A stretch of DNA of 64,000 nt from Lachnospiraceae bacterium (GTDB lineage Bacteria; Bacillota; Clostridia; Lachnospirales; Lachnospiraceae), in NCBI GenBank assembly GCA_017434885.1, contig JAFSGE010000016.1, forward strand, positions 62,001 to 126,000, read 5' to 3'. Shown here piece after piece: positions 7,819 through 15,865 of the stretch (position 1 is the first letter of the stretch; each line of letters begins with the position of its first letter). Below the pieces are notes generated by a model that saw only the letters and a program-made list of their open reading frames with translations, made no database searches and had not been told where the DNA came from. Made by a program: the position numbers and the translations under genes.

Positions 7819-8634
7819 TTATGTTGCTTCCACAAACTCCTCTATCAACTGATTTACAATCTCCGGCGCATCTGTGTTGGAATTGTGTCCCGCATCTTTA
7901 ATCCATTCCAGACGGATACCTGTATTTTTGTGCCATGTCTTACTGTATCTGATGCAGGAGCCTGCCTTATCCTTTTCTCCGCAAATAAGAAGCGCAGGAC
8001 ACTTAATCTCATAAGGCAAGTCCGCTTCTATTGCTTCAGCCAAAATCCTAAAGCCATGCCCGGACAACTTGGCATACCTCTCCTGATTCCCGTTATAAGT
8101 TGTCATCATATCCCGCATTAAACTTCTTCCGTACTCTGACATCGCTACTCCGTTTGTCCCTGCCTTAAGCAATGATTTCCATGGATAGTAACGATATACC
8201 GGCTCCATTCGCTTTAGAAGCCACAACTCCGCTGCAGTCAGATATTTCCGCTGAAGAGGCGCAGAGTCAATCGAAACAAACCCTTTCAGTTTTTCAGGAA
8301 ACAACTGCGCATACGCCTGTCCCACATATCCACCCATGGATTGTCCGATGATAACAGGACTACCGATTCCTTCCCTCTCTAAAATGGCATCCAGCCATCT
8401 TGCTTTATCCATAAGAGAAAAATCAAAGGTAAACGGCCATGATGAGGCATGTCCCGGCGCATCCCACACAAAGACATTATACTTATCGTTAAAATATACA
8501 GTCTGTTTGTCAAACAATCTGTGGTCAGCAGTCAGTCCCGGTAAAAATACCAGCGTTTTCTTTTCCATATCTGCTTTTTTACTTATAAAGTAATGAATGT
8601 TTCCGCAGTGCGTTTCAAACACTTTTTCAATCAT
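7819..8634 (-). CDS. Alpha/beta-fold hydrolase
   Basis: This 271-residue soluble hydrolase has the nucleophile elbow GQSMGG, an oxyanion-region LVFLPGLTADHR, an acid in CGEKD and a histidine in DAGHNSN, giving a likely Ser-Asp-His triad. The substrate cannot be told from sequence. The chosen ATG at 8634 overlaps the end of the upstream P-loop gene by 8 bp and has GGAAGGG upstream. A longer reading from 8685 lies wholly inside that gene and is rejected. The tight overlap implies co-translation with the P-loop protein. Confidence 0.85.
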   Translation of the reverse strand: MIEKVFETHCGNIHYFISKKADMEKKTLVFLPGLTADHRLFDKQTVYFNDKYNVFVWDAPGHASSWPFTFDFSLMDKARWLDAILEREGIGSPVIIGQSMGGYVGQAYAQLFPEKLKGFVSIDSAPLQRKYLTAAELWLLKRMEPVYRYYPWKSLLKAGTNGVAMSEYGRSLMRDMMTTYNGNQERYAKLSGHGFRILAEAIEADLPYEIKCPALLICGEKDKAGSCIRYSKTWHKNTGIRLEWIKDAGHNSNTDAPEIVNQLIEEFVEAT

Positions 8635-9415
8635 TTGATAGTATCCCTTCCAACTCCCACTCTTTTGCAGGAAGAATCTTTGCATTGTTACCGATAACCT
8701 CTTTGATAATACGCATTTCCAGTTTCTGCCTGTGTTTTAAATGATTTATCAAATCCTCAAAAGTTTTGCATCCATATTTTTCTCCATATGGTGAAGTAAC
8801 TAAGTATCGAAGCATCAGCGGATACCACATTTCATTCCCGTTATCGTCACAGCGCTCTTTTCGAATCACTTGGATATTTTCCTCCACATTATCGCTATAC
8901 AGGTACAATAACAAAAACTGCTTTTTGTTCACACACTCATACAATTCCCGGTAAAATTCAATAATTTCCTCATCTTCCAGCAGATGAAACAATATCAAAT
9001 CTTCTATTATGTTCTGAAAAAAAGCGCACTCAAAAAGATATCCTGTTTCTTCCAAATTTCTGTATCTCGAAAAAATCAGTTCCTTAAATTCACTCAATGA
9101 TTTTCTGCCGTTATTCACCTCATATTGTTCCAAATCTTTATGAAAATTCGGAATATCTGTAATAATCTTGGTATAGGAAATAATATAGTGTCCGTTCTCC
9201 CGAACAGTATTTCTTAAAATTTCCTCCCGAATAGGCGCATAGCGTTCCAAAATGGCTTCAAAATTATCTTCTGTCATCCATGTACACCAGGTCAGGTCAA
9301 CCGGTATATAATCTCCTTCCCTGCATACATGCAATTTGGGGAACTCGCCTGCAAGCTTATTTACCAGCGTGGATTTTCCCATTCCCTGAATGCCTTCCAC
9401 AAAAATATTTTTCAT
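8627..9415 (-). CDS. P-loop NTPase resembling nucleoside/nucleotide kinases
   Basis: This 262-residue protein starts with a Walker A loop, EGIQGMGKST (about 8-17), and has the general shape of small P-loop kinases: an acidic CREGDY segment after the first helix, a middle helical part, and a basic QVIRKERC stretch that could be a lid. I do not recognise a characterised family and give no substrate. It follows the Zn/Cd ATPase gene by 58 bp on the same strand, with no terminator seen between, and overlaps the alpha/beta hydrolase downstream. Confidence 0.75.
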   Translation of the reverse strand: MKNIFVEGIQGMGKSTLVNKLAGEFPKLHVCREGDYIPVDLTWCTWMTEDNFEAILERYAPIREEILRNTVRENGHYIISYTKIITDIPNFHKDLEQYEVNNGRKSLSEFKELIFSRYRNLEETGYLFECAFFQNIIEDLILFHLLEDEEIIEFYRELYECVNKKQFLLLYLYSDNVEENIQVIRKERCDDNGNEMWYPLMLRYLVTSPYGEKYGCKTFEDLINHLKHRQKLEMRIIKEVIGNNAKILPAKEWELEGILSND

Positions 9416-9473
9416 ATCCCACGTTCCTCTTTCCTGTCATCCACATTTTTCGTATCACTATCATCCAAATATT

Positions 9474-11420
9474 TTACGCTCTGAGTGCCCTCATGGCATT
9501 CAATATGGCAATCACCGCTACACCTACATCCGCAAACACCGCCGCCCACATAGATGCCATACCTGCTGCTGCCAAAAGAAGCACCAATACCTTGATACCG
9601 ATTGCAAATACAATATTCTGCTTTACAATTGCAAGTGTCTTTCTTGAAATCTTCATAGCTCTTGCTATCTTGGATGGCTCATCTGTCATAATTACCACAT
9701 CAGCCGCCTCAATTGCGGCATCACTGCCAAGACCACCCATGGCAATTCCAATATCTGCTCTGGCAAGTACGGGCGCATCATTAATACCGTCTCCTACAAA
9801 AGCAAGTTTGCCTTTTTCCGGCTTTTCTGTAAACAATTCCTCTACCTTAGAAACCTTATCACCGGGAAGAAGCTCTGCATAATAATCTGTCAAAGAAAGG
9901 TTTTCTGCTACTTTCGCCGCCACTTTTTCATGGTCTCCGGTTAACATAACTATTTTCTTTACACCGGATGCTTTCAAATCCCTGATTGCTTTTTCCGCAT
10001 CTTTTTTGATTTCATCCTCTATCAAAATATATCCCAGATAACGGTTATCTTCACCAATGTAAATCAGTGTGCCGGCTTCATCCGCTTGCTCAAAAGAAAT
10101 ATCTCTGCTCGCCAGTAACTTTTCATTACCCGCTAAAATCTCACGATTGCCAACTTTAACTGCCACACCATGTCCCGGAATTTCCTGTGCATCCTGAATC
10201 AGGCTCACATCTACTTCTCTGCCGTATGCTGCAAGCAGGGATTTGGAAATGGGATGATTGGAATAACTTTCTGCATAAGCCGCAAGCTGTAGCAGAACTG
10301 CCTGCATACGTTCTTCTCTTCCCATTGTCTCATCATCACTCTTCGCCGCTACGCTGATATCCTCAGGCTTCACAGCCACGATACCTGTATTTCCGACATT
10401 TTCAGAAAGTACCACCTTGGAAACCGCAAAGTTACCCTTAGTCAGCGTACCCGTCTTATCCATAACAACTACTTCCGTATCCGCCAAAGTTTCCAGATAA
10501 TTACTTCCCTTAATCAAAATTCCTTCTTTACTTGCTCCTCCAAGACCTCCGAAAAAGCTTAACGGAATACTGATTACCAAAGCACAGGGACAGGAAATAA
10601 CAAGGAAGGATAATGCCCTGTAAATCCAGTCACTCCATCCTCCGCCAAGTACAACAGGCGGAAGTACTGCCAGAAGTGCCGCACAAATTACCACTACAGG
10701 CGTATAGTATTTTGCAAACTTGGTAATAAAGTTCTCAGCTTTTGCCTTTTTGCTGCTTGCATTTTCCACAAGGTCTAAAATTCTTGCTACTGTTGATTCT
10801 CCGTAAGGCTTGCTTACCTTGACCTCAAGCACACCATTTTTGTTCACACAGCCACTGATAACCTCGTCGCCTTCCGCTACATCTCGGGGCGCACTTTCAC
10901 CGGTAAGCGCCATGGTATCCAAAGAAGAACTTCCTTTTTCAATCACACCGTCAAGAGGAATTCTCTCACCGGGCCGCACCATAATACACTCGCCTACCAA
11001 AACTTCATCCGGTTCAACCTCTGTCCAGTCACCATCCCGAAGCACATTCGCATAGTCCGGTCTGATATCCATAAGCGCCGTGATTGATTTTCTGGATTTT
11101 CCCACTGCATATGACTGGAAGCATTCGCCTACCTGATAAAAAAGCATTACCGCAACTGCTTCCGGATAGTCTCCCACAAAGAAAGCACCAACTGTTGCTA
11201 TCATCATCAGGAAGTTTTCATCAAACACCTGTCCTCTGCCGATATTCCGCAATGCATTTTTCACAACGTCACCGCCGATAATCACATAGGCGGCCAGAAA
11301 GAGGGGCAAATGGCAAAACCACGGCAACTCTCCAAACAGTGTTTGAAATAATACTGCCACAATATATACTGCTGCTCCGATTGCAACTCTTTTGATTCGC
11401 TTCTTTAATTTCTTACTCAT
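9474..11420 (-). CDS. Heavy-metal P1B-type ATPase, Zn/Cd/Pb-exporter type without N-terminal HMA domain
   Basis: This 648-residue membrane pump has TGES (173-176), SCPCALVIS with CPC at 277-279, DKTG (321-324), an NHP nucleotide motif and TGD and GDGINDAP hinge motifs. The CPC followed by ALVISIP is the pattern of zinc/cadmium/lead pumps rather than copper pumps. The usual N-terminal metal-binding domain is absent. Instead a separate 73-residue HMA protein is encoded immediately upstream, with only 2 bp between stop and start, so translation is probably coupled. An ArsR repressor precedes both. Export of Zn, Cd or Pb is inferred from these motifs. Confidence 0.93.
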   Translation of the reverse strand: MSKKLKKRIKRVAIGAAVYIVAVLFQTLFGELPWFCHLPLFLAAYVIIGGDVVKNALRNIGRGQVFDENFLMMIATVGAFFVGDYPEAVAVMLFYQVGECFQSYAVGKSRKSITALMDIRPDYANVLRDGDWTEVEPDEVLVGECIMVRPGERIPLDGVIEKGSSSLDTMALTGESAPRDVAEGDEVISGCVNKNGVLEVKVSKPYGESTVARILDLVENASSKKAKAENFITKFAKYYTPVVVICAALLAVLPPVVLGGGWSDWIYRALSFLVISCPCALVISIPLSFFGGLGGASKEGILIKGSNYLETLADTEVVVMDKTGTLTKGNFAVSKVVLSENVGNTGIVAVKPEDISVAAKSDDETMGREERMQAVLLQLAAYAESYSNHPISKSLLAAYGREVDVSLIQDAQEIPGHGVAVKVGNREILAGNEKLLASRDISFEQADEAGTLIYIGEDNRYLGYILIEDEIKKDAEKAIRDLKASGVKKIVMLTGDHEKVAAKVAENLSLTDYYAELLPGDKVSKVEELFTEKPEKGKLAFVGDGINDAPVLARADIGIAMGGLGSDAAIEAADVVIMTDEPSKIARAMKISRKTLAIVKQNIVFAIGIKVLVLLLAAAGMASMWAAVFADVGVAVIAILNAMRALRA

Positions 11421-11422
11421 AA

Positions 11423-11644
11423 CTATTTTTCAACCACTTCAACATCAGGCTCAAACTTCTTTACAATTTTCTCAATATCTTTATAAATGGATTTTGCTCT
11501 CTCATCCTCTACTTCAATTACCAGCTTTTGAGTCAGTAAAGTTACGGTACTTTTGCTGACACCTTCAAGCTTACCTACTGCTTCTTCAATTTTGGCTGCG
11601 CAATGTGCACAATCCAGATCTTCCAAAATATAAGTCTTCTTCAT
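11423..11644 (-). CDS. Stand-alone HMA metal-binding protein
   Basis: This 73-residue heavy-metal-associated domain has the metal motif LDCAHC (C12 and C15) and a beta-alpha-beta-beta-alpha-beta pattern. An acidic residue before the first cysteine (DCxxC) is typical of Zn/Cd-type domains. It behaves as the detached N-terminal domain of the adjacent ATPase, delivering or sensing metal for it. GAGGAA lies upstream of the ATG. It sits between the ArsR gene and the ATPase gene in one operon. Confidence 0.9.
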   Translation of the reverse strand: MKKTYILEDLDCAHCAAKIEEAVGKLEGVSKSTVTLLTQKLVIEVEDERAKSIYKDIEKIVKKFEPDVEVVEK

Positions 11645-11662
11645 CTCTTTTTCCTCGCTTTC

Positions 11663-12028
11663 TTACTCATTAATATGTTCCATGCCCTGATTTAAAATTG
11701 CTTTAATGTGATTATCTGCCAAAGAGTAAAAGATTGTCTTTCCTTCTCGTCTGTTTCTAACCAGGTCCATCTGTTTTAAGGTACGCAGTTGATGTGAAAT
11801 TGCCGACTGTGTCATATTCAGAATCTGCGCCAGGTCGCAAACACACATTTCAGAGCAGAGCAACACATACAAAATCTTAATTCTGGTAGAGTCTGCAAAC
11901 ACTTTAAAAAAATCAGCAAGATCGTACAGGCTCTCTTCATCCGGTATTTCATCCTTAACCTGCTTTACAATATCTTCGTGTACATGAATATACCCGCACT
12001 GTTCTACATATTCATCTGTCTGTTTCAT
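11663..12028 (-). CDS. ArsR/SmtB-family metal-responsive repressor, CadC-like
   Basis: This 121-residue winged-helix repressor controls the metal operon it heads. The recognition region is NMTQSAISHQLRTLKQ. Two metal sites known from staphylococcal CadC can be traced. The alpha-3N site is represented by C62 and C64 (EMCVCDL) with C11 and probably H15 from the N-terminus. The alpha-5 site is D105, H107, H118 and E121, with the same spacing as in CadC. One N-terminal cysteine of CadC is replaced by histidine here. AAAGGAG precedes the ATG. A palindromic operator overlaps its own transcription start. Confidence 0.92.
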   Translation of the reverse strand: MKQTDEYVEQCGYIHVHEDIVKQVKDEIPDEESLYDLADFFKVFADSTRIKILYVLLCSEMCVCDLAQILNMTQSAISHQLRTLKQMDLVRNRREGKTIFYSLADNHIKAILNQGMEHINE

Positions 12029-12089
12029 TTCTGCTCCTTTCTTAAATCAACTTACTTCATTCTGTCATTTGGCATTGACATATCGCTTT

Positions 12090-12113
12090 ACATATGACCA
12101 CTTGTTCATATGT
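12090..12113. promoter_or_regulatory. ArsR/CadC-type operator
   Basis: This is a 24-bp imperfect palindrome with half-sites ACATATGA and TCATATGT around a CCACTTGT centre. It fits the ATATGAA-type 12-2-12 operators of SmtB/CzrA/CadC regulators. It covers the predicted transcription start (near 12109) and lies immediately downstream of the -10, so binding would block initiation. Confidence 0.75.
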
Positions 12114-12115
12114 TC

Positions 12116-12143
12116 ATTATATCACCTCCACCCGCTCTGTCAA
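12116..12143 (-). promoter_or_regulatory. Promoter of the ArsR-HMA-ATPase operon
   Basis: On the minus strand a perfect TTGACA (12138-12143) and perfect TATAAT (12116-12121) are 16 bp apart. This is the strongest consensus promoter in the window and is placed directly against the ArsR operator. Confidence 0.85.
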
Positions 12144-12202
12144 CACCTTATCATCATTTTATAGCATTTTTTAGTGTAACTATATTATCTTTTCTACTTT
12201 AA

Positions 12203-12236
12203 CAAAAAACCTGTAGCTTATGTCACGCCACAGGTT
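12203..12236 (-). terminator. Rho-independent terminator after the Nudix gene
   Basis: On the minus strand a stem AACCTGT...ACAGGTT, extended by GC pairs around one mismatch, is followed by TTTTTTG. It ends the acyltransferase-HD-GYP-holA-Nudix run and insulates the metal operon promoter downstream. Confidence 0.8.
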
Positions 12237-12277
12237 CCTGTCTCACTTTTTATCTATATCTGTTTTCATACGTTTCA

Positions 12278-12766
12278 TTATTCTTCAAAACTTAAGTCTG
12301 TACCGTTCAAAACTGCCTGATACAACACCCCATTCGCGTGATAACACAACTTTAACGAAAAAAACGGTTCCTCTTTGTCCAATAAATCAAAGAATATCAC
12401 ATCACCCTTCCATAAATTAAGATCTCTGATTTTTCCCTTAGGCACCCACTCCAGTTTTCCTTCCGTACACTCTGTTATCTCCCCTTCATACTTATCTGCC
12501 GTATACAGACACATATATTCTGTCGGGTAATCACCACAGATAAATGTCACAATTCCGCGGAAGCGATAGGATGTCAGAGTCAACCCTGTTTCTTCCTTCA
12601 CTTCACGCAACAGACATTCTTCCGGGCTTTCTCCCTCTTCAAAATGACCTCCCACGCCAATCCATTTATCTTTATTAATATCATTCTTCTTGGATATCCT
12701 GTGCATCATCAGGTAACAGTCATCATTTTCAATATAACACAGTGTTGTCAGCTTACTCTTTGGCAT
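12278..12766 (-). CDS. Nudix hydrolase, MutT/8-oxo-dGTPase-like
   Basis: This 162-residue Nudix protein has a complete Nudix box beginning at GGHFEEGESPEECLLREV and ending KEETGL, so the metal-binding REVKEE glutamates are present. The N-terminal LCYIENDDCYLMMHR and the length match 8-oxo-dGTP diphosphatases of Firmicutes, which remove oxidised nucleotides. The exact substrate is not fixed by the sequence. AGGGGAG precedes the ATG. It is the last gene of a minus-strand run starting at the acyltransferase. Confidence 0.85.
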   Translation of the reverse strand: MPKSKLTTLCYIENDDCYLMMHRISKKNDINKDKWIGVGGHFEEGESPEECLLREVKEETGLTLTSYRFRGIVTFICGDYPTEYMCLYTADKYEGEITECTEGKLEWVPKGKIRDLNLWKGDVIFFDLLDKEEPFFSLKLCYHANGVLYQAVLNGTDLSFEE

Positions 12767-12779
12767 GTTGCACTCCCCT

Positions 12780-13754
12780 CTAACTACTGTATCTGATAAT
12801 CAAAAGTTCTACACCCATATTGTCATTCAGGCGCCCTGTCTTTATTGCGGCTTCAGTCTCCACGCAATCCTCTACTGCAAGGCGTAGTTCTTCCTTTTTA
12901 AAGCGGGATGCCTGCGTCACATACTTCCCTGCAATAAAACCGGGCAGCCCTACTCTTTCACCGATTGCTTTATTTTGAAAGCCTTTGCCCGACAGTTCCT
13001 TCACCTGCATCAGCAAATTGAATTGTCTGGCTATCAAAAATAAAATTCGCACCGGAGGTTCTTTTAGCGCAAGCAATTCATAATACATTTGCAATGCCGC
13101 CTGTTGCTTTTTATCTGCAATTGCACTAACCATATCAAAAATATGATTACTGATTTGTCTGGTACAAATTTCCTCAATATCTGCTTTTTCTATCACATCC
13201 TTATCCATGCAATAGCAAAACAGTTTTTCCGCTTCCTTGCGGATATTTTCCATATCGGTTCCGGTTTTTTCCAAGAAAAACTCCAGTGCGGATGATGAAA
13301 TCTGCTTTCCCTCTTTCTTCATCATGCCAAGTACCCAGCGCTTGAGCGTTGCCTCATCCTGCACGGCAAATTCTGTTACCGTTCCCTTGGACTGAATTGC
13401 CTTATAAAGTTTGCTGCGCTTATCCATTTCCGACTCCACCAGCAAAAAAGTGGTCGTCTGCGCCTGATTCGCCAGATACTCCGCAAGTTGCTCTCCTCCG
13501 CTCTTAAAAAGACCACTGTTTTCCAGCACAATCAATCTTTTATCTGCAAAAAAAGGCATCGTTTCGGCTAAATCAATAATTTCCCCCACGGAAATATCTT
13601 TTCCCTCAAAGTAATGATAATTCATAGTATCATCACCCACAATTGCCTTCTTTAAGCGGTCACGGTACTGACGTCGAAGATAAGCTTCTTCCCCGTACAG
13701 TAAATACAAATTTTTCAGTTGTCCGGTTTTGATGTCTTCGTTTAATCGTTGCAC
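12780..13754 (-). CDS. holA: DNA polymerase III delta subunit
   Basis: This 324-residue subunit of the clamp loader opens the sliding clamp and contacts delta-prime and tau. Family features include the N-terminal NLYLLYGEEAYLRRQY, the central FADKRLIVLENSGLF and the C-terminal helical collar region from about 210. Length is normal. The start is a GTG at 13754 with GAGAGG about 12 bp upstream. It lies between the HD-GYP gene and the Nudix gene with short gaps, so it is probably transcribed with them. Confidence 0.93.
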   Translation of the reverse strand: MQRLNEDIKTGQLKNLYLLYGEEAYLRRQYRDRLKKAIVGDDTMNYHYFEGKDISVGEIIDLAETMPFFADKRLIVLENSGLFKSGGEQLAEYLANQAQTTTFLLVESEMDKRSKLYKAIQSKGTVTEFAVQDEATLKRWVLGMMKKEGKQISSSALEFFLEKTGTDMENIRKEAEKLFCYCMDKDVIEKADIEEICTRQISNHIFDMVSAIADKKQQAALQMYYELLALKEPPVRILFLIARQFNLLMQVKELSGKGFQNKAIGERVGLPGFIAGKYVTQASRFKKEELRLAVEDCVETEAAIKTGRLNDNMGVELLIIRYSS

Positions 13755-13786
13755 GAAACCGTCACGCCTCTCTTTTCCGCAAAACT

Positions 13787-15856
13787 CTAAGCATTATAAA
13801 TATTGCTGTCTTCCATCTCTGTTCTTTCCGTCATATTATGAATCACTTCTTTAATCATAAGCGGCAGGAACGGCTTTGTGATATAATCATCGCATCCATA
13901 CTTTGCAAACTCATTGGATGTTCCGAGTGTTCTGTCACTGGTCATCAAAACCACCGGAGTACTGTATTTTTCCCTGATTCGCTTCAGTGTTTCAAGTCCA
14001 TCCATCTCCGGCATCATGTAATCAAGCAAAATCAAATCAAAAGACTGCTCCTCAAGCCTCTTAAGAGCTTCCGCCCCTCCGTCCGCAGATACAATTTCAT
14101 ATCTTGGTTCATCCTTCATGATATGCTTTATAATTGTACGGTTCATTACCTCATCGTCCACCGTCAGAATTCTTCGACGCATGGAATCTATCTGTCGCAT
14201 ACGATATTCTGTATCTTCCTCTATCATCTGCAACATAATGTCTGCAATAACCGGGTCAAACTGGGTTCCTCTGCCCTTTTCAATTTCATTTCGAGCCACT
14301 TCCTGCGGCAGAGCATCACGATAGCTACGGTTACTTGTCATGGCATCATAGGTATCTGCCACGCCCAATATCCTTGCAACTTCCGGTATTTCTTCCCCTT
14401 CAAGACCGTTTGGATAACCTTTTCCGTCATATCTTTCATGGTGGTATTTTGCTGCAATAGCAATATAATTATCCCCGGAAATTCCCCTCAGAATATGATA
14501 TCCGGTGATAGGATGTATCCTGATAATATCGAATTCTTCATCCGTAAGCTTACCTGCCTTATTGATAATTTCTACAGGAATACGGATTTTACCCACATCA
14601 TGCAAAAGACCGGCACGGTAGATTTCTTCCTGTTCTTCAATACTTTTTCCCAGTCTCTCTGCTATCATACGGGAATACATTGCTACACGCTTGGAATGAC
14701 CGCTGGTATATCTGTCTTTGGCATCCACTGCTTCACTGAGCGCCGTAACTGTCTGTAAAAACAGTTCTTTGATTTTTTTCTGCTGTTCCCGCAGTTCTCT
14801 TGTCTTTTCCGTCACATCTCTTTCCATGGTTTCGCCATATTCTTCTACGGTATCGTAATATCGCTTTTCCATGGTACAGTCAACAAATTCAAGCAGATAT
14901 CCTACATTCTTCTTGCCACGGGTCAGATATTTGATGCCAACTTTATAATAGGATTCACCAATATTGATAATCCTGTTAACATTTTCATCGCCTTTCCATT
15001 CTTTTAAATACTGCACTACTACTTTATAAAAATAAGTATCCGAAACAGGAACTTCTTCATCCACCACCCATGTTTCTATTTCCGGAAACAATTCCTTAAT
15101 AAAAGAATTTGCATTCACATATCTGTATTTGTCATCAAATGCAAGATAACCGTAGTTATTCATTCTTTCAATGGAATTTGATATATTGGCAGACATATCA
15201 TACATATTAATCCGCTCAAAAAACTTGATGACAAATGCAACACCAATCAGATAGCCGATAGACAAAAAACTGATATTACTTCCAACTAACCTTTCTATCA
15301 GATAAATTCCGAAAACAACCAGTCCTATTCCGCTTATGGTTATTACCGTGCGGGTAGGTATATCTCTTCTTTTTCTGATTGCATAAACCACAAATCCTGC
15401 CATAATCACCATATAAATAACTGACATAACAAGATATAATGTATGTAAGGGTCCGTAAGTTTTCACCAGATAATTGTAACCGTCACCGTGTATCAACTCC
15501 GCATGCTTATAGTATATTTCGGATTTTCCTATGGATAACGCTCCACACATCACAACAGAAGACCCGGCTGTAAGTAAGCAAACCACTACTTTGTTCAGCT
15601 TTATTTCACAAAGTCTTGCCAGAATTATTACTGTCATTAATGGAAGAAAGCAAGCCCCCAAGTAGATAATCTTATTTGCCGTAAGCGCCATGGACAGACA
15701 TTCCGCTGTTGCAAGCATATATCTTCCGAGACAGTTCATCATCAGCAGAATCACCGCCGTCAAAATCATGGAATCTACTTTTTTATTTACGAATAAAACC
15801 CTTCCCAACATAAACAGGGACAATAAAAATACTATCAAATAAAACCCGGTTATCAT
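13787..15856 (-). CDS. Membrane HD-GYP phosphodiesterase with C-terminal receiver domain
   Basis: This 689-residue protein is predicted to degrade cyclic di-GMP. Residues 1-220 contain about seven membrane segments resembling the 7TM sensor of histidine kinases. Residues 230-330 look PAS-like. A coiled linker (330-365) leads to an HD-GYP domain with HD at 419-420, HHERYDGKGYP (GYP at 480-482) and DTYDAMTS. A receiver domain with D612 occupies 561-680. A receiver placed after rather than before HD-GYP is uncommon and suggests phosphorylation-controlled turnover. It follows the acyltransferase gene by 9 bp. The nearby GGDEF proteins would supply its substrate. Confidence 0.92.
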   Translation of the reverse strand: MITGFYLIVFLLSLFMLGRVLFVNKKVDSMILTAVILLMMNCLGRYMLATAECLSMALTANKIIYLGACFLPLMTVIILARLCEIKLNKVVVCLLTAGSSVVMCGALSIGKSEIYYKHAELIHGDGYNYLVKTYGPLHTLYLVMSVIYMVIMAGFVVYAIRKRRDIPTRTVITISGIGLVVFGIYLIERLVGSNISFLSIGYLIGVAFVIKFFERINMYDMSANISNSIERMNNYGYLAFDDKYRYVNANSFIKELFPEIETWVVDEEVPVSDTYFYKVVVQYLKEWKGDENVNRIINIGESYYKVGIKYLTRGKKNVGYLLEFVDCTMEKRYYDTVEEYGETMERDVTEKTRELREQQKKIKELFLQTVTALSEAVDAKDRYTSGHSKRVAMYSRMIAERLGKSIEEQEEIYRAGLLHDVGKIRIPVEIINKAGKLTDEEFDIIRIHPITGYHILRGISGDNYIAIAAKYHHERYDGKGYPNGLEGEEIPEVARILGVADTYDAMTSNRSYRDALPQEVARNEIEKGRGTQFDPVIADIMLQMIEEDTEYRMRQIDSMRRRILTVDDEVMNRTIIKHIMKDEPRYEIVSADGGAEALKRLEEQSFDLILLDYMMPEMDGLETLKRIREKYSTPVVLMTSDRTLGTSNEFAKYGCDDYITKPFLPLMIKEVIHNMTERTEMEDSNIYNA

Positions 15857-15865
15857 TGCATACTC

